In this document: one piece after another, positions 48,366 to 59,117 of the stretch
How positions within the stretch are numbered: position 1 is the first letter of the stretch
Layout of the letters: each line of letters opens with the position of its first letter
Assembly (NCBI RefSeq): GCF_020526085.1
Contig: NZ_CP084874.1
Coordinates: forward strand, 124,001-188,000
Direction of reading: 5' to 3'
Length of the DNA stretch: 64,000 bases
Source: Klebsiella africana
Lineage (GTDB): Bacteria; Pseudomonadota; Gammaproteobacteria; Enterobacterales; Enterobacteriaceae
Position numbers and translations under genes: made by a program
The notes under the pieces: model-generated
What the model was told of the DNA's origin: nothing
The model's database searches: none
Seen by the model: the letters and a program-made list of their open reading frames with translations, nothing else

Positions 48366-48734
48366 ATGTTTCTCAATTATTTTGCGCTGGGCGTTCTGAT
48401 CTTCGTATTCCTGGTCATTTTTTATGGGATTATCATTATTCACGATATTCCCTATATGATTGCTAAAAAACGCAACCATCCCCATGCCGATGCTATTCAT
48501 GTTGCCGGATGGGTGAGTCTTTTTACGCTCCACGTCATCTGGCCGTTTTTATGGATTTGGGCCACATTGTACCAGCCTGAGCGCGGCTGGGGCATGCAGC
48601 ATAAGGCGAACATGGACGCAGGCGAAACCGGAAAAGATCCAGATATACAGCAACTTCGCCAACGACTCAGCGATCTCGAACACCAGATGGCGGCTATCCA
48701 GCGGCCAGATCCCTCCTCTACGGCGGAGAAATAA
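48366..48734 (+). CDS. yibI: Inner membrane protein YibI (DUF3302)
   Basis: The 122 residues have two hydrophobic segments, YFALGVLIFVFLVIFYGIII (about 4-26) and WVSLFTLHVIWPFLWIWATL (about 44-64). The conserved AKKRNHPHADAIHVAGW lies between them. A charged C-terminal helix (about 85-115, RQRLSDLEHQMAAIQ) is coiled-coil-like. It precedes yibH by 3 bases and is expected to work with it; small DUF3302 proteins accompany HlyD-type proteins. Function unknown. Confidence 0.92.
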   Translation: MFLNYFALGVLIFVFLVIFYGIIIIHDIPYMIAKKRNHPHADAIHVAGWVSLFTLHVIWPFLWIWATLYQPERGWGMQHKANMDAGETGKDPDIQQLRQRLSDLEHQMAAIQRPDPSSTAEK

Positions 48735-48737
48735 TCT

Positions 48738-49874
48738 ATGGATCTGTTAATTATTTTGACCTACGTCGCGATAGCCTGGTCGATATTTAAAATCTTTAAG
48801 ATACCAGTAAATAAATGGACAGTACCCACCGCCGCGCTGGGTGGCGTATTTATTGTTAGCGCGCTTATTTTATTAATGAACTATAACCACCCGTATACGT
48901 TTCTGGCGCAAAAGGCGGTGATATCTATTCCTATTACGCCGCAGGTTACCGGGGTGGTGAACAGCGTCACTGACAAAGCGAATCAGCGCGTCAAAAAGGG
49001 CGATATGCTTTTTACTATTGACCCGGCGCGCTATCAGGCGCGGGTTGACCGCCTGCAGGCCGACCTGGTGACGGCGCTGCACAGTATTAACACCCTCAAA
49101 GCACAGCTCTCTGAAGCCCAGGCCAACACCACCCGCGTGTCGGCGGAACGCGATCGTTTATACAAGGACTATCAGCGTTACCTGAAAGGCAGCCAGGCGC
49201 GAGTGAACCCGTTCTCGGAAAGCGACATCGATAACGCCAGGCAGAATTACCTTGCCCAGGATGCGCTGGTCAAGGCGTCGGTAGCGGAGCAGGCGCAGAT
49301 CCAGAGCCAGCTGGACAGTATGATCAATGGCGAGCAGTCTCAGGTGGTGAGCCTGCGCGCCCAGCTGGCTGAGGCAAAATACAATCTCGACCAGACCACC
49401 GTACGGGCGCCCAGCGATGGGTATATCACCCAGGTGTTGATCCGTCCGGGGACGTACGCCGCCTCATTACCGCTGCGCCCGGTGATGGTATTTATTCCGG
49501 AGCAAAAGCGGCTGATCGTCGCCCAGTTTCGGCAAAATTCCCTGTTAAGGCTGGAGAAAGGCGATGACGCGGAAGCGGTGTTCAATGCTCTGCCAGGGCA
49601 GGTGTTCCACGGCAAACTGGTGAGCATTTTACCGGTGGTGCCGGGGGGAAGTTATCAGGCGCAAGGGGCGTTGCAGTCGCTAACCGTCACGCCGGGCAGC
49701 GATGGCGTGCTGGCGACCATCGAGCTTGATCCTAATGCCGAAATTGATGCGCTACCTGATGGCATCTATGCGCAGGTGGCGGTCTACTCAGACCATTTCA
49801 CCCACGTCTCGGTGATGCGTAAAGTGCTGCTGCGGATGACCAGCTGGATGCACTACCTCTATCTCGATCATTAA
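48738..49874 (+). CDS. yibH: HlyD-family membrane fusion protein YibH
   Basis: A periplasmic adaptor anchored by an N-terminal helix. The 378 residues equal E. coli YibH. Order: a hydrophobic segment at 28-48 ([21 protein letters not shown]), a lipoyl-like half [20 protein letters not shown], a coiled coil (about 100-210), the second lipoyl half [19 protein letters not shown], and a beta-barrel. No transporter gene is adjacent, so the exported substrate is unknown. It is coupled with yibI. Confidence 0.94.
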   Translation: MDLLIILTYVAIAWSIFKIFKIPVNKWTVPTAALGGVFIVSALILLMNYNHPYTFLAQKAVISIPITPQVTGVVNSVTDKANQRVKKGDMLFTIDPARYQARVDRLQADLVTALHSINTLKAQLSEAQANTTRVSAERDRLYKDYQRYLKGSQARVNPFSESDIDNARQNYLAQDALVKASVAEQAQIQSQLDSMINGEQSQVVSLRAQLAEAKYNLDQTTVRAPSDGYITQVLIRPGTYAASLPLRPVMVFIPEQKRLIVAQFRQNSLLRLEKGDDAEAVFNALPGQVFHGKLVSILPVVPGGSYQAQGALQSLTVTPGSDGVLATIELDPNAEIDALPDGIYAQVAVYSDHFTHVSVMRKVLLRMTSWMHYLYLDH

Positions 49875-49980
49875 TGCGATCGGCGGCAGGTTGAGCGGGA
49901 TGCTCACCTGCCTTTTGCCCTGCCCTGAGCCATACTCATATCTTTGTTGACGATAATTTGTTGGCGATAAGGAGCAGGCT

Positions 49981-50589
49981 ATGAAACTGATCGGCAGCTA
50001 CACCAGTCCCTTTGTGCGCAAAATCTCCGTGATCCTGCTGGAAAAGCGCATCCCTTTTGAGTTTGTCAACGAATCCCCTTACAGCGAAAGCAACGATGTG
50101 GCGCGCTATAACCCGCTGGGCAAAGTGCCGGCGCTGGTGACGGACGACGGTGAGTGCTGGTTTGATTCTCCGGTCATCGCCCAGTATCTGGAGCTGCTGG
50201 GCGTGGCGCCGCCGATGATCCCCTCCGATCCCAGAGCCGCTCTCAGGATGCGTCAGCTTGAAGCGCTGGCGGATGGGGTGATGGAGGCCGCCCAGGCGCT
50301 GGTGCGCGAAAAAGCCCGCCCGGGCGCGCAGCAGTCAGAGCAAGAGCTGCTTCGTCAGCGGGAGAAAGTGGCTCGCGGTCTCGACAGGCTGGAAGCCTGC
50401 GCGGCAGACGGAACGCTGCGCGGCGACGAGGTCAATCTGGCGACCATTTCCACGGCCTGCGCCATTGCCTACCTGAACTTTCGCCGGGTAGCGCCCGGCT
50501 GGTGCGCCACCCGGCCGCAGCTGGTAAAGCTGGTGGATGCCCTGTTCCAGCGCGCCAGCTTTGCGCGTACCGAACCGCCGCGGACTTGA
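49981..50589 (+). CDS. yibF: Glutathione S-transferase-like protein YibF
   Basis: The 202 residues have a thioredoxin-fold N-domain ([20 protein letters not shown], then [10 protein letters not shown] with the cis-Pro and [10 protein letters not shown] for glutathione) and a helical C-domain from about residue 85. AAGGAG precedes the ATG. It stands upstream of selAB, as in E. coli. The physiological substrate is unknown. Confidence 0.93.
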   Translation: MKLIGSYTSPFVRKISVILLEKRIPFEFVNESPYSESNDVARYNPLGKVPALVTDDGECWFDSPVIAQYLELLGVAPPMIPSDPRAALRMRQLEALADGVMEAAQALVREKARPGAQQSEQELLRQREKVARGLDRLEACAADGTLRGDEVNLATISTACAIAYLNFRRVAPGWCATRPQLVKLVDALFQRASFARTEPPRT

Positions 50590-50646
50590 CCCAGGCAGGT
50601 AACAGTTTGTGCAAGGAGGCGTTACAATCGCCGCTGATTGTTGACT

Positions 50647-50667
50647 CCCTCTCCCGTCGGGAGGGGG
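50647..50667. repeat. Palindrome variant upstream of selA
   Basis: CCCTCTCCC-GTC-GGGAGGGGG with one G-T wobble, 27 bases before the selA start; a shortened member of the CCCTCTCC family. It may influence selA initiation or end yibF mRNA. Confidence 0.5.
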
Positions 50668-50694
50668 GAAAATAACTTACCGCCAGGCCCATTC

Positions 50695-52083
50695 ATGACT
50701 ACCGAAATTCGTGCGCTTTATACCCGGCTTCCGGCCATTGACCGCTTACTACGCGACCCCGCTTTTTCCTCTCTGCTGGCGCAGCACGGCCATTCGCAGG
50801 TAGTGGCGCAACTGCGCCAGATGCTCGATGAGGCGCGGGAGCAAATCCGCCAGCATCAGACGCTGCCGGACTGGAGCCATGACTGGCTGAACGCCTGCGC
50901 GCAGCGGCTGACCGCCAGTCGGCAGAGCGCCCTGCGTCCGGTGTTTAATCTCACCGGTACGGTATTGCATACTAATCTGGGACGCGCCATCCAGGCAGAG
51001 TCGGCCGTGGAGGCAGTTGCCAGTGCGATGCGCACGCCGGTGACCCTCGAATATGATCTCGACGACGCCGGGCGTGGCCATCGCGATCGCGCCATTGCCG
51101 ATCTGCTGTGCCAGATCACCGGCGCGGAAGATGCCTGCATTGTGAACAACAACGCGGCGGCCGTTCTGTTGATGCTGGCGGCCACCGCCAGCGGCCGCGA
51201 AGTGGTGGTCTCCCGCGGCGAACTGGTGGAGATCGGCGGGGCATTTCGCATCCCCGACGTGATGCGCCAGGCGGGTTGTCAGCTGCACGAAGTGGGCACC
51301 ACCAACCGCACCCATGCTAAAGATTATCGCCAGGCGGTGAATGACAATACTGCGCTGCTGATGAAGGTTCACACCAGCAACTACAGCATTGAAGGCTTTA
51401 CCAAAGCCGTCGACGAAGCGGAGCTGGCGGCCATTGGCCGCGAACTGGACGTCCCGGTAGTGGCCGACCTGGGCAGCGGGTCGCTGGTGGATCTCAGTCA
51501 GTATGGCCTGCCAAAGGAGCCGATGCCGCAGGAGATGATTGCCGCCGGGGTGAGCCTGGTCAGTTTCTCCGGCGACAAGCTGCTCGGCGGCCCGCAGGCC
51601 GGGATTATTGTCGGCAAACGTACGCTTATTGCCCAGCTGCAAAGCCACCCGCTGAAGCGGGCCCTGCGCGCGGATAAAATGACCCTCGCGGCGCTGGAAG
51701 CCACGCTGCGCCTCTATCAGCACCCGGAGGCGCTGAGGGAGAAATTGCCGACGCTGCGCCTGCTCACCCGTCCGGCGGAGGAGATCCGCCGGCTGGCTGA
51801 ACGTCTGCAGCCTGCCCTGGCGGCACACTATGCTGATTTTGCCGTCAGCGTGGCAGCCTGTCAGTCGCAGATTGGCAGCGGCTCGTTACCCGTCGACCGC
51901 CTGCCCAGCGCGGCGTTGACCTTTACCCCGCATGACGGCCGCGGCAGCCGGCTGGAGGCGCTGGCGGCCTGCTGGCGCGCGCTGCCGTGTCCGGTGATTG
52001 GCCGCATTTATGACGGTCGGCTCTGGCTGGACTTGCGCTGTCTGGAAGATGAAACCCGGTTTATGGAGATGTTGTTACGATGA
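50695..52083 (+). CDS. selA: L-seryl-tRNA(Sec) selenium transferase
   Basis: Converts Ser-tRNA(Sec) to Sec-tRNA(Sec) using selenophosphate, on a large decameric ring. The 462 residues (E. coli 463) have the tRNA-binding N-domain, [17 protein letters not shown] and the PLP lysine in [15 protein letters not shown] (about residue 294). The ATG at 50695 ([12 protein letters not shown]) was chosen; a 19-codon upstream extension runs through a palindromic repeat and has no family support. It overlaps selB by 4 bases. Confidence 0.97.
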   Translation: MTTEIRALYTRLPAIDRLLRDPAFSSLLAQHGHSQVVAQLRQMLDEAREQIRQHQTLPDWSHDWLNACAQRLTASRQSALRPVFNLTGTVLHTNLGRAIQAESAVEAVASAMRTPVTLEYDLDDAGRGHRDRAIADLLCQITGAEDACIVNNNAAAVLLMLAATASGREVVVSRGELVEIGGAFRIPDVMRQAGCQLHEVGTTNRTHAKDYRQAVNDNTALLMKVHTSNYSIEGFTKAVDEAELAAIGRELDVPVVADLGSGSLVDLSQYGLPKEPMPQEMIAAGVSLVSFSGDKLLGGPQAGIIVGKRTLIAQLQSHPLKRALRADKMTLAALEATLRLYQHPEALREKLPTLRLLTRPAEEIRRLAERLQPALAAHYADFAVSVAACQSQIGSGSLPVDRLPSAALTFTPHDGRGSRLEALAACWRALPCPVIGRIYDGRLWLDLRCLEDETRFMEMLLR

Positions 52084-53921
52084 TTATTGCCACCGCTGGA
52101 CATGTTGACCACGGCAAAACGACGCTGCTGCAGGCGATAACCGGCGTGAATGCCGATCGTCTGCCGGAAGAGAAAGCGCGGGGAATGACGATCGATCTCG
52201 GCTATGCCTACTGGCCGCAGCCGGACGGGCGGGTGCTGGGATTTATTGACGTTCCCGGGCACGAAAAGTTTTTGTCCAACATGCTGGCGGGGGTGGGTGG
52301 GATCGACCATGCGCTGCTGGTGGTGGCCTGCGATGACGGGGTGATGGCGCAAACCCGCGAACACCTGGCGATCCTGCAGCTGACCGGAAAGCCGACGCTG
52401 ACCGTGGCGCTCACTAAAACGGACCGCGTGGCGGCCGCCAGGGTGGCGGAAGTTCAGGCAGAGGTCGAGCAGACCCTGCGCGAGCTGGGCTTTGACGCCG
52501 TCGCTTTCTTTCCCACCGCGGCACCGGAAAATATCGGTATTGCCGAACTGCGCAGCCATCTGCTGCAGCTTGCGGAGCGTTCCCACCCGCAGCAGCAGCG
52601 GTTTCGCCTGGCGCTGGACCGCGCTTTTACCGTCAAGGGGGCGGGGCTGGTGGTCACCGGGACGGCGCTCTCCGGCGAAGTACGGGTCGGGGATACCCTG
52701 TGGCTCACCGGCGTGAACACGCCGATGCGCGTCCGCGGTCTGCATGCCCAGAATCAAGCGGTTGAGCAGGCGCACGCCGGGCAGCGCATTGCGCTAAATA
52801 TTGTCGGCGATGCGCAAAAAGAGGCCGTGCACCGTGGCGACTGGCTGCTCTCCTCACCGCCGCCGGAGGCCGCAGAGCGGGTGATTGTCGAGCTACAGTG
52901 CCATACGCCGCTCAGCCAGTGGCAGCCGCTGCATATTCACCACGCTGCCAGCCACATTACTGGCCGGGTGTCGCTCCTTGAGGGCAACCTGGCGGAGCTG
53001 GTGCTGGATACCCCGCTGTGGCTGGCGGATAACGACCGGCTGGTGCTCCGCGATATCTCCGCTCGCTTGACGCTGGCCGGCGCACGGGTGGTGACGCTGG
53101 ATCCCCCGCGTCGCGGCAAACGGAAACCGGAATATCTGCAGTGGCTGCACGCCCTGGCGGCAGCTGGCGCTGACGACGCGCAGGCGCTGGAGCTGCATCT
53201 GCAGCGGGACGCCGTCCGCCTTGAGCGCTTCGCCTGGGCGCGGCAGCTCAGCGAAGCCGGAATGACGGCTTTGATCCAGCGACCGGACTATCTGCAGGCC
53301 GGACAGCGCCTGCTCAGCGCGCCGCTTGCCGCCCGCTGGCAGCGAAAATTGCTGGATGCCCTGGCACGCTACCATGAGCAGCATCGCGACGAGCCCGGTC
53401 CAGGCCGGGAGCGCCTGCGCCGCATCGCGCTGCCGATGGAAGATGAAGCGCTGGTGCCGCTGCTGATTGAGCAGATGCGCGAGAGCGGCTTAGTCCACAG
53501 CCACCACGGCTGGCTGCATTTGCCGGAGCATAAAGCCGGATTTACCGACGAGCAGCAGGCGGTCTGGCAGAAGGTGGAGACCCTGTTCGGCGATGACCCC
53601 TGGTGGGTGCGCGATCTTGCGCGCGAAGTCCATGTTGAAGAGTCGCTGATGCGCGCGGTGCTGCGTCAGGCCGCGCAGCAGGGGATGATAACCGCGATCG
53701 TCAAGGATCGTTACTACCGCAACGATCGCATTGTGCAGTTCGCCCAGCGGGTGCGCGAGCTGGATCAACTGCGCGGATCAACCTGCGCCGCGGATTTCCG
53801 CGATACCTTAAACGTCGGGCGGAAGCTGGCGATTCAGATCCTGGAGTATTTCGATCGGATTGGCTTCACCCGCCGTCGCGGCAACGATCATATCCTGCGC
53901 GATAAGGCATTGTTTCTGTAA
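52080..53921 (+). CDS. selB: Selenocysteine-specific elongation factor SelB
   Basis: A GTPase that brings Sec-tRNA(Sec) to UGA codons with a SECIS hairpin. The 613 residues have G1 [15 protein letters not shown]3 [10 protein letters not shown] and G4 ALTKTDRV (TKTD in place of NKxD). EF-Tu-like domains II-III precede four winged-helix domains at the C-terminus (about 380-613), which bind SECIS RNA. It is coupled to selA (ATGA). Confidence 0.97.
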   Translation: MIIATAGHVDHGKTTLLQAITGVNADRLPEEKARGMTIDLGYAYWPQPDGRVLGFIDVPGHEKFLSNMLAGVGGIDHALLVVACDDGVMAQTREHLAILQLTGKPTLTVALTKTDRVAAARVAEVQAEVEQTLRELGFDAVAFFPTAAPENIGIAELRSHLLQLAERSHPQQQRFRLALDRAFTVKGAGLVVTGTALSGEVRVGDTLWLTGVNTPMRVRGLHAQNQAVEQAHAGQRIALNIVGDAQKEAVHRGDWLLSSPPPEAAERVIVELQCHTPLSQWQPLHIHHAASHITGRVSLLEGNLAELVLDTPLWLADNDRLVLRDISARLTLAGARVVTLDPPRRGKRKPEYLQWLHALAAAGADDAQALELHLQRDAVRLERFAWARQLSEAGMTALIQRPDYLQAGQRLLSAPLAARWQRKLLDALARYHEQHRDEPGPGRERLRRIALPMEDEALVPLLIEQMRESGLVHSHHGWLHLPEHKAGFTDEQQAVWQKVETLFGDDPWWVRDLAREVHVEESLMRAVLRQAAQQGMITAIVKDRYYRNDRIVQFAQRVRELDQLRGSTCAADFRDTLNVGRKLAIQILEYFDRIGFTRRRGNDHILRDKALFL

Positions 53922-53935
53922 TCATTAACGCCAGC

Positions 53936-53956
53936 TCCCCGGCGTCCTGCCGGGGA
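53936..53956. terminator. Hairpin between convergent selB and sgbE
   Basis: TCCCCGGC-GTCCT-GCCGGGGA, a perfect 8-bp stem in the 51-base gap. There is no T tract, so termination strength is uncertain. Confidence 0.55.
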
Positions 53957-53972
53957 AGAGAGGTGGTTGGCG

Positions 53973-54671
53973 TCAGTTTTGCCCGTAATAGGCGTTGGCG
54001 CCGTGCTTGCGCAAATAGTGTTTATCCAGCAATACCGACTGCATCTCCGGCAACTGCGGCGCGAGCTGGCGCGAGAACAGCCCCATATACGCGCACTCCT
54101 CCAGCACCACGGCGTTATGTACGGCGTCGGCGGCGTCTTTTCCCCAGGCGAACGGACCGTGCGAATGGACAAGTACCGCCGGAACCTGTGCTGGATCGAG
54201 GCGTCGTTCTTCAAAGGTCTGAATAATCACTTCACCGGTCTGATACTCATATTCCCCGTTAATTTCCTCTTCGGTCATCAGGCGGGTACAGGGGATCGCG
54301 CCATAGAAGTAGTCGGCGTGGGTGGTGCCCCAGGCGGGTAGATCGAGGCCCGCCTGCGACCAGATCGTGGCGTGGCGGGAGTGGGTATGCACGATCCCGC
54401 CGATCTGTGGATAGCGGCGGTAAAGCGCCAGATGGGTCGGGGTATCCGATGACGGTTTTTTGCCGCCGGCCACCACCTTGCCGCTGGCGATCTCGACCAC
54501 CACCATATCCTCGGCGGTCATCACGTCGTATTCCACGCCGGAAGGTTTGATCACCATCAGCGTGCGCGTGTCATCAACCGCGCTGACGTTGCCCCAGGTA
54601 AACGTCACTAACTGGTGCGCCGGAAGCGCCAGGTTGGCCGCCAGCACCTCGGCTTTTAACTGTTCTAACAT
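53973..54671 (-). CDS. sgbE: L-ribulose-5-phosphate 4-epimerase
   Basis: Converts L-ribulose-5-phosphate to D-xylulose-5-phosphate, the exit of the pathway to the pentose phosphate route. The 232 residues are a class II aldolase fold with zinc His residues in [14 protein letters not shown] and [12 protein letters not shown], and TFTWGNVSA for phosphate. The start at 54671 (MLEQLKAEV) follows GGAGGA; the longer frame is ignored. It is last of the yia operon (also yiaS) and overlaps sgbU by 7 bases. Confidence 0.95.
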   Translation of the reverse strand: MLEQLKAEVLAANLALPAHQLVTFTWGNVSAVDDTRTLMVIKPSGVEYDVMTAEDMVVVEIASGKVVAGGKKPSSDTPTHLALYRRYPQIGGIVHTHSRHATIWSQAGLDLPAWGTTHADYFYGAIPCTRLMTEEEINGEYEYQTGEVIIQTFEERRLDPAQVPAVLVHSHGPFAWGKDAADAVHNAVVLEECAYMGLFSRQLAPQLPEMQSVLLDKHYLRKHGANAYYGQN

Positions 54672-55525
54672 GCGAATCCTCCTTCCTGCATCCGCGCTTC
54701 TATCCAGCGTCGGGCCTCGATAATTTCCAGTACCGGTTCTTTGGCTTTTTCCGTCCACATTTCAATCAGGAATGCGCCGCGATAGTTCAGCTCATGCAGC
54801 GTTTTGAAGATGCCGACAAAATCCACACAGCCTTCGCCAAACGGTACGTCGCGGAACTGGCCAGGGCTTTGCGCGGTCACCGGCTGGGTATCTTTTAAGT
54901 GAATGGCGGCGATGCGATCGATACCCAGCTTCAGCTCGGCGGTGACGTCGTTTCCCCAGGCGCTAAGGTTGCCCACGTCCGGGTAGACTGAGAACCACGG
55001 CGAGGCGAGCATCTCATCCCACTTTTTCCATTTGCTGATGGAGTTCATAAAAGCGGTATCCATGATCTCCACCGCCAGCATCACCTGCGCCGCGGCGGCC
55101 TGTTCCACCGCCCACGCCAGCCCTTCGGCAAAGCGTTGCTGCGTGCCGTCATCGTGTTCTTCGTAGTAGACGTCATAGCCTGCCAGCTGAATGGTGCGAA
55201 TGCCGAGATCGCGAGCCAGCTGAATGGCTTTGGTCATGATCTCTCGCGCCCGCTGGCGCACGGCCGCATCGCGGCTGCCAAACGGGAAACGGCGATGCGC
55301 AGAGAGGCACATCGACGGAATCGCCACCCCGGTTTCCAGCATAGCGGTGACCAGCGAGGCGCGCTGCGCCGGGCTCCAGTCGAGACGCGACAGCCGCTCG
55401 TCGGTCTCATCCACCGACATCTCGACGAAATCAAAGCCGCAGCTTTTCGCCAGCACCAGCCGCTCCGGCCAGCTGAGATCTTTCGCCAGTGCCTTCTCAT
55501 AGATCCCTAACGGATGGTTACGCAT
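54665..55525 (-). CDS. sgbU: L-xylulose-5-phosphate 3-epimerase
   Basis: Converts L-xylulose-5-phosphate to L-ribulose-5-phosphate. The 286 residues equal E. coli SgbU (YiaR): a TIM-barrel AP-endonuclease-2-like fold with [18 protein letters not shown], the metal Glu in [32 protein letters not shown] and AFLIEMWTE. The start at 55525 ([11 protein letters not shown]) was taken from homology, with GGGGAGATAAGC upstream. It overlaps sgbH by 8 bases. Confidence 0.95.
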   Translation of the reverse strand: MRNHPLGIYEKALAKDLSWPERLVLAKSCGFDFVEMSVDETDERLSRLDWSPAQRASLVTAMLETGVAIPSMCLSAHRRFPFGSRDAAVRQRAREIMTKAIQLARDLGIRTIQLAGYDVYYEEHDDGTQQRFAEGLAWAVEQAAAAQVMLAVEIMDTAFMNSISKWKKWDEMLASPWFSVYPDVGNLSAWGNDVTAELKLGIDRIAAIHLKDTQPVTAQSPGQFRDVPFGEGCVDFVGIFKTLHELNYRGAFLIEMWTEKAKEPVLEIIEARRWIEARMQEGGFAC

Positions 55526-56180
55526 GCTTATCTCCCCAGATAGCGTCGATCTGTGCATGAAACGCCGCGGCGACCTGCGCCGGTTGCGGTGCTCCGGCCA
55601 GCGCGCGTCCGGCAATAAACGCTTTCACCTGAATATCTTTGAACAAGGGCAGATCGGCCGGGGTGATGCCGCCGGTGATCGACAGCTGAAGGCCGATATC
55701 AGAGAGCGCTTTCATCCGCGCCAGATCGGCGTCACTCCACTGTTGTCCGCTGGCCTGGGCGTCGCGGCCGCGATGGTAAATCGCCTGACGGACGCCAGTG
55801 CGGTACCAGGAACGGGCGTCATCCAGCGTCCAGTTGCCGAACAGCTCGATCTGAATTTCTCCGCCGCAGTCCTGCGCGACGGCGTGGCCCTTCTCAACGG
55901 TGGCGAGCGGCGCAGCGCAGATGATGGTCATCCAGTTAGCGCCGGCGGCAAAGGCCTGCTGGGCCAGCGTTTCTCCCGCATCGGCGACCTTCCAGTCGGC
56001 AACGATGATTTTATCCGGACACTGGGCGCGCAGGGCTTTCACCGCACTGAGGCCTTCGGTTAAACAGAGTATGGTGCCGGCTTCAACGATATCGACATGG
56101 TCCTGTAACAGGGCGACATCGCGGCTGGCCGCTTCCAGGCTGGTGTGGTCGAGCGCCAGTTGCAGTAATGGTCGGCTCAT
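55518..56180 (-). CDS. sgbH: 3-keto-L-gulonate-6-phosphate decarboxylase
   Basis: Decarboxylates 3-keto-L-gulonate-6-phosphate to L-xylulose-5-phosphate with Mg. The 220 residues equal E. coli SgbH (YiaQ), a member of the OMP decarboxylase superfamily. Motifs: [22 protein letters not shown], the catalytic DWKVAD (Asp-x-Lys-x-x-Asp) and the phosphate loop SITGGIT...AFIAGRAL. It overlaps lyxK by 4 bases. Confidence 0.96.
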   Translation of the reverse strand: MSRPLLQLALDHTSLEAASRDVALLQDHVDIVEAGTILCLTEGLSAVKALRAQCPDKIIVADWKVADAGETLAQQAFAAGANWMTIICAAPLATVEKGHAVAQDCGGEIQIELFGNWTLDDARSWYRTGVRQAIYHRGRDAQASGQQWSDADLARMKALSDIGLQLSITGGITPADLPLFKDIQVKAFIAGRALAGAPQPAQVAAAFHAQIDAIWGDKHA

Positions 56181-57682
56181 AATGCATGCTCCTTAATGCG
56201 GGCGTGGTAGCCCTGTAGTGCTTCAATCAGATTCTGGTAATGGTGATATTTGCGCTGGTAGCGCGCGTGGGCGCTCATGTCAGGCAGCAGCGTGCGCACC
56301 GGGTGCTGAAGGTGGCGGCAGGCATCGTTGAAATCGCGATAGACGCCGGTGCCGACGCGGGCGGCGAGCGCGGCGCCAAAGCAGCCGGTCTCCTCAACCT
56401 GCGGCAGCTCGACGCGCAGGCCGCTGACGTCCGCCAGCATCTGCATCCAGACGTCAGAGTGCGCCGGGCCGCCGGTGACGCGCAGGGCCTGCACGTGGGT
56501 AAAGCGTTCGCGCATGCGGTTGAGGTGGGTCATGTGGCTGAACACCACACCCTCATAGATCGCCTGCAGCAGATGCGCGCGGGTGTGGAGCGCCTGCATG
56601 CCATAGAAGCCGGAGGTCATCTCCAGCCCGGCGTTGCTGCCGTAGAGAAATGGCAGAAAAAAGAGGCCGCTACCGGCCTTCGGCAGGCTGGCGATGGCCT
56701 GATTGATCTCGTCAAAAGAGAGTTCACCCCACTGGGCAGCGAACCATTCGAGGTTACCCGATGAGGTAGGGCTGGCTTCGTGAACGATGTACTGCCCGTC
56801 GTTGACGTAGCGGCCGTAGACGTAAGGGTGTGCTTCATGGTCGCGCAGGCCGTGGGTGATCCCGCTGGTGACGGCCCAGGTGCCCATCACCGCGTTGAGC
56901 GTGTATTCATCTTCGATACCGGCGCAGAGTGCGGTGGAGACCACATCAAACAGGCCGCCGACGACGGGGGTTCCCGCCGCCAGACCGGTGATGGCGGCTG
57001 CCTGAGGGGTGATCTCCCCGCCTTTTTCTGCTGAACCGACGACAGGCGGCAGCGCACTGTCAATTTCGCTGATCCCCAGCCATTGAGAAAGGCGTGGATC
57101 GTACTGGCCGCTGGTCATGTTGTAGAGATTGGACTCGGAGATGTTGCTCTCTTCGCACCCTTTCACGCCGGTTAAGCACCAGCGCAGATAGTCATGGCCC
57201 ATCATCACGCAGCCAATTTGCGCGTAGCGCTGTGGTTCATGCTCTTTCACCCAACGCAGCAGCGAGGCCGGATGTCCGGTCCACAGGGTCTGGCGGGTGA
57301 CGGGATAGAGTTTTTCCGGGATCCCGTCCTGCTGCCAGCGCTGGACGATCGCCAGCGCCCGGCGGTCGGAAGAGAGCATGGCATGGCCCAGCGGGCGATC
57401 CTGTTTATCAAGCAGGAACAGCCCCTTGCCCTGAGCAGAGATGCCCACGCCTTTAATTTGTTCACCGTGGATACCGGTACGTTGTAGCAGCCCGGCGATG
57501 GTGGCGGCGCATTGCTGCCAGAGCTGGTCCATGTCGCGTTCGGCGTAACCCGGCAAGGGCGATAGCGTCTGCAGCGATTGCCGGTTTATGCCGTGTTCAC
57601 GGCCTTGCGCGTCATATAATCCCGCTTTCAGATACGTTCCGCCGCAATCGATGCCCAGCCAGAAGCGTGCTTTCTCACTCAT
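56177..57682 (-). CDS. lyxK: L-xylulose/3-keto-L-gulonate kinase
   Basis: A FGGY-family carbohydrate kinase (YiaP) that phosphorylates 3-keto-L-gulonate or L-xylulose. The 501 residues (E. coli 498) have the ATP-site N-motif WLGIDCGGTYLKAGLYD, the catalytic Asp in MMGHDYLRWCLTG, NAVMGTWAVTSG and the adenosine-site RVTGGPAHSDVWMQML. It follows the transporter gene by 78 bases that hold a REP and a hairpin. Confidence 0.94.
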   Translation of the reverse strand: MSEKARFWLGIDCGGTYLKAGLYDAQGREHGINRQSLQTLSPLPGYAERDMDQLWQQCAATIAGLLQRTGIHGEQIKGVGISAQGKGLFLLDKQDRPLGHAMLSSDRRALAIVQRWQQDGIPEKLYPVTRQTLWTGHPASLLRWVKEHEPQRYAQIGCVMMGHDYLRWCLTGVKGCEESNISESNLYNMTSGQYDPRLSQWLGISEIDSALPPVVGSAEKGGEITPQAAAITGLAAGTPVVGGLFDVVSTALCAGIEDEYTLNAVMGTWAVTSGITHGLRDHEAHPYVYGRYVNDGQYIVHEASPTSSGNLEWFAAQWGELSFDEINQAIASLPKAGSGLFFLPFLYGSNAGLEMTSGFYGMQALHTRAHLLQAIYEGVVFSHMTHLNRMRERFTHVQALRVTGGPAHSDVWMQMLADVSGLRVELPQVEETGCFGAALAARVGTGVYRDFNDACRHLQHPVRTLLPDMSAHARYQRKYHHYQNLIEALQGYHARIKEHAL

Positions 57683-57700
57683 TTTTCATCTCTCAATGTT

Positions 57701-57750
57701 GCCGGATGGCGCTGCGCTTAGCCGGCCTGTGGGAGGATGCCCCACAGGCC
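57701..57750. repeat. REP element fused to a strong hairpin, lyxK-yiaX2 gap
   Basis: GCCGGATGGCGCTGCGCTTA, then GCCGGCCTG, is a REP (57701-57729). It runs into GGCCTGTGGG-AGGATGC-CCCACAGGCC (57724-57750), a perfect 10-bp stem. No U tract follows on the minus strand. It could stabilise the yiaX2 end of the mRNA or lower expression of the genes downstream. Confidence 0.7.
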
Positions 57751-57760
57751 AGGCGCTTTA

Positions 57761-59080
57761 TTACGCGGCGTGCTTCCGCGGGTTCACCGTATTGACGGGG
57801 GTGGCGCCGGCATCGCATTTCGCCGGCAGCAGCAGAGCCATCAGCGCGGCCAGCGCCAGGGAGATGGCCAGGCAATACACGCCCGCATCTTTGCTGTAGA
57901 GGGTGATCAGTACGCCCACCGCGTAGGGACCGCAGAAACCGCCGAGGTTACCGAGGGCGTTGATGACCCCGCGTGCGCCGCCGGCCATTTCAGCGCTGAA
58001 CAGGCGCGCCGGAATGGTCCAGAACACGCCCGCCGCCGACTGCAGGAAGAATCCGCAGCCAACCAGCGCGGCGTAGGCCAGCCAGATCTGGCTCTTCAAC
58101 GCCACCGACAGGAACATGCACAGGGCAAAGCCAATCAGCGGCAGACAGACAAACAGCTTGCGTTTGCCGGTACGATCCGAGAGGGAAGAGAACAGGAACA
58201 TCCCGGCAATGGCGCCAACGTAGGGCAGAATGGCGAGGACTCCGACCTGGCCCATGCTGCTGTGGGTCAGCTCCTTGAGGATGGTGGGCAGCCACAGGGT
58301 GTAGCCGTAAATCCCGGTCTGATAGAAGAAGTTCAGCGCGATAAGCTGCCACATGGTTTTATCGGAAAGCACCGCGCCGAGAGAGGCATTTTTCACCTCG
58401 GTGCCGGCAATCGCCTTTTGCTCGGCGGCCAGTGTTTCCACCAGATAGTGCTTTTCGGCATCGGAGATCCAGCGCGCCTCCTGCGGGCGGTCATAGACGG
58501 TATAGGCCCAGAGCAGCAGAACGAGCACCGAGAGCAACCCTTCAATAATAAACAGCCAGCGCCAGTCGAGAACGGTGATGATCCAACCGGAAAGCGGGGC
58601 GGTGATGATCCCGGCGATGGGGACAAACATAATGACAATGGCGTTGGCGCGTCCGCGTTCGGCGTCCGGGAACCAGTTGCTGATCATGGTCAGCACCACC
58701 GGCAACATCCCGCCTTCCGCCACCCCCAGCAGGAAGCGCAGCACCAGCAGCTGATACTGGTTGGTGATTAATCCCGTCAGGACGGAGATCACCGCCCAGG
58801 CGACCAGCGACCAGCCAATAAACTTCTTGCCGCTACCGTGAACGGCAATCTTGCCGCCAGGTACCTGTAAAAACAGATAACCAATAAAGAAAATACCGCC
58901 GGCCAGTCCCGCCATGGTGGCGGAAATACCCAGTTCAGCATCCATACCGCCCGGCATCGCAAAAGCAATATTGACGCGGTCCATATAAGAGATAATACAG
59001 GCGATCAGAATTGGCGGAATAATTCGCAGCCAACGCTGACGTGGGACATCGTTTAGTCCTGGTCGAGAGGTCATATTCAT
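57761..59080 (-). CDS. yiaX2: MFS transporter of the yia operon
   Basis: A 439-residue major facilitator with about 12 membrane segments, of the anion:cation symporter type. Motifs: YMDRVNIAFAMPGG, the loop 2-3 VPGGKIAVHGSGKKFIG, GVAEGGMLPVVLTMISNWFP and RGRANAIVIMFVP. It stands where E. coli has the TRAP transporter genes yiaMNO, and matches the yiaX2 position described in Klebsiella. There the operon serves aerobic L-ascorbate use. The substrate is inferred to be L-ascorbate or a derivative such as 2,3-diketogulonate. Confidence 0.85.
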   Translation of the reverse strand: MNMTSRPGLNDVPRQRWLRIIPPILIACIISYMDRVNIAFAMPGGMDAELGISATMAGLAGGIFFIGYLFLQVPGGKIAVHGSGKKFIGWSLVAWAVISVLTGLITNQYQLLVLRFLLGVAEGGMLPVVLTMISNWFPDAERGRANAIVIMFVPIAGIITAPLSGWIITVLDWRWLFIIEGLLSVLVLLLWAYTVYDRPQEARWISDAEKHYLVETLAAEQKAIAGTEVKNASLGAVLSDKTMWQLIALNFFYQTGIYGYTLWLPTILKELTHSSMGQVGVLAILPYVGAIAGMFLFSSLSDRTGKRKLFVCLPLIGFALCMFLSVALKSQIWLAYAALVGCGFFLQSAAGVFWTIPARLFSAEMAGGARGVINALGNLGGFCGPYAVGVLITLYSKDAGVYCLAISLALAALMALLLPAKCDAGATPVNTVNPRKHAA

Positions 59081-59117
59081 ATTTATAGTCTCGTAGAGTA
59101 AGTGTTCTGTTTTATTA

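Noticed and set aside
50638..50694. Longer start for selA
   Set aside because: The 19 extra codons translate a palindromic repeat and are not part of the SelA family.
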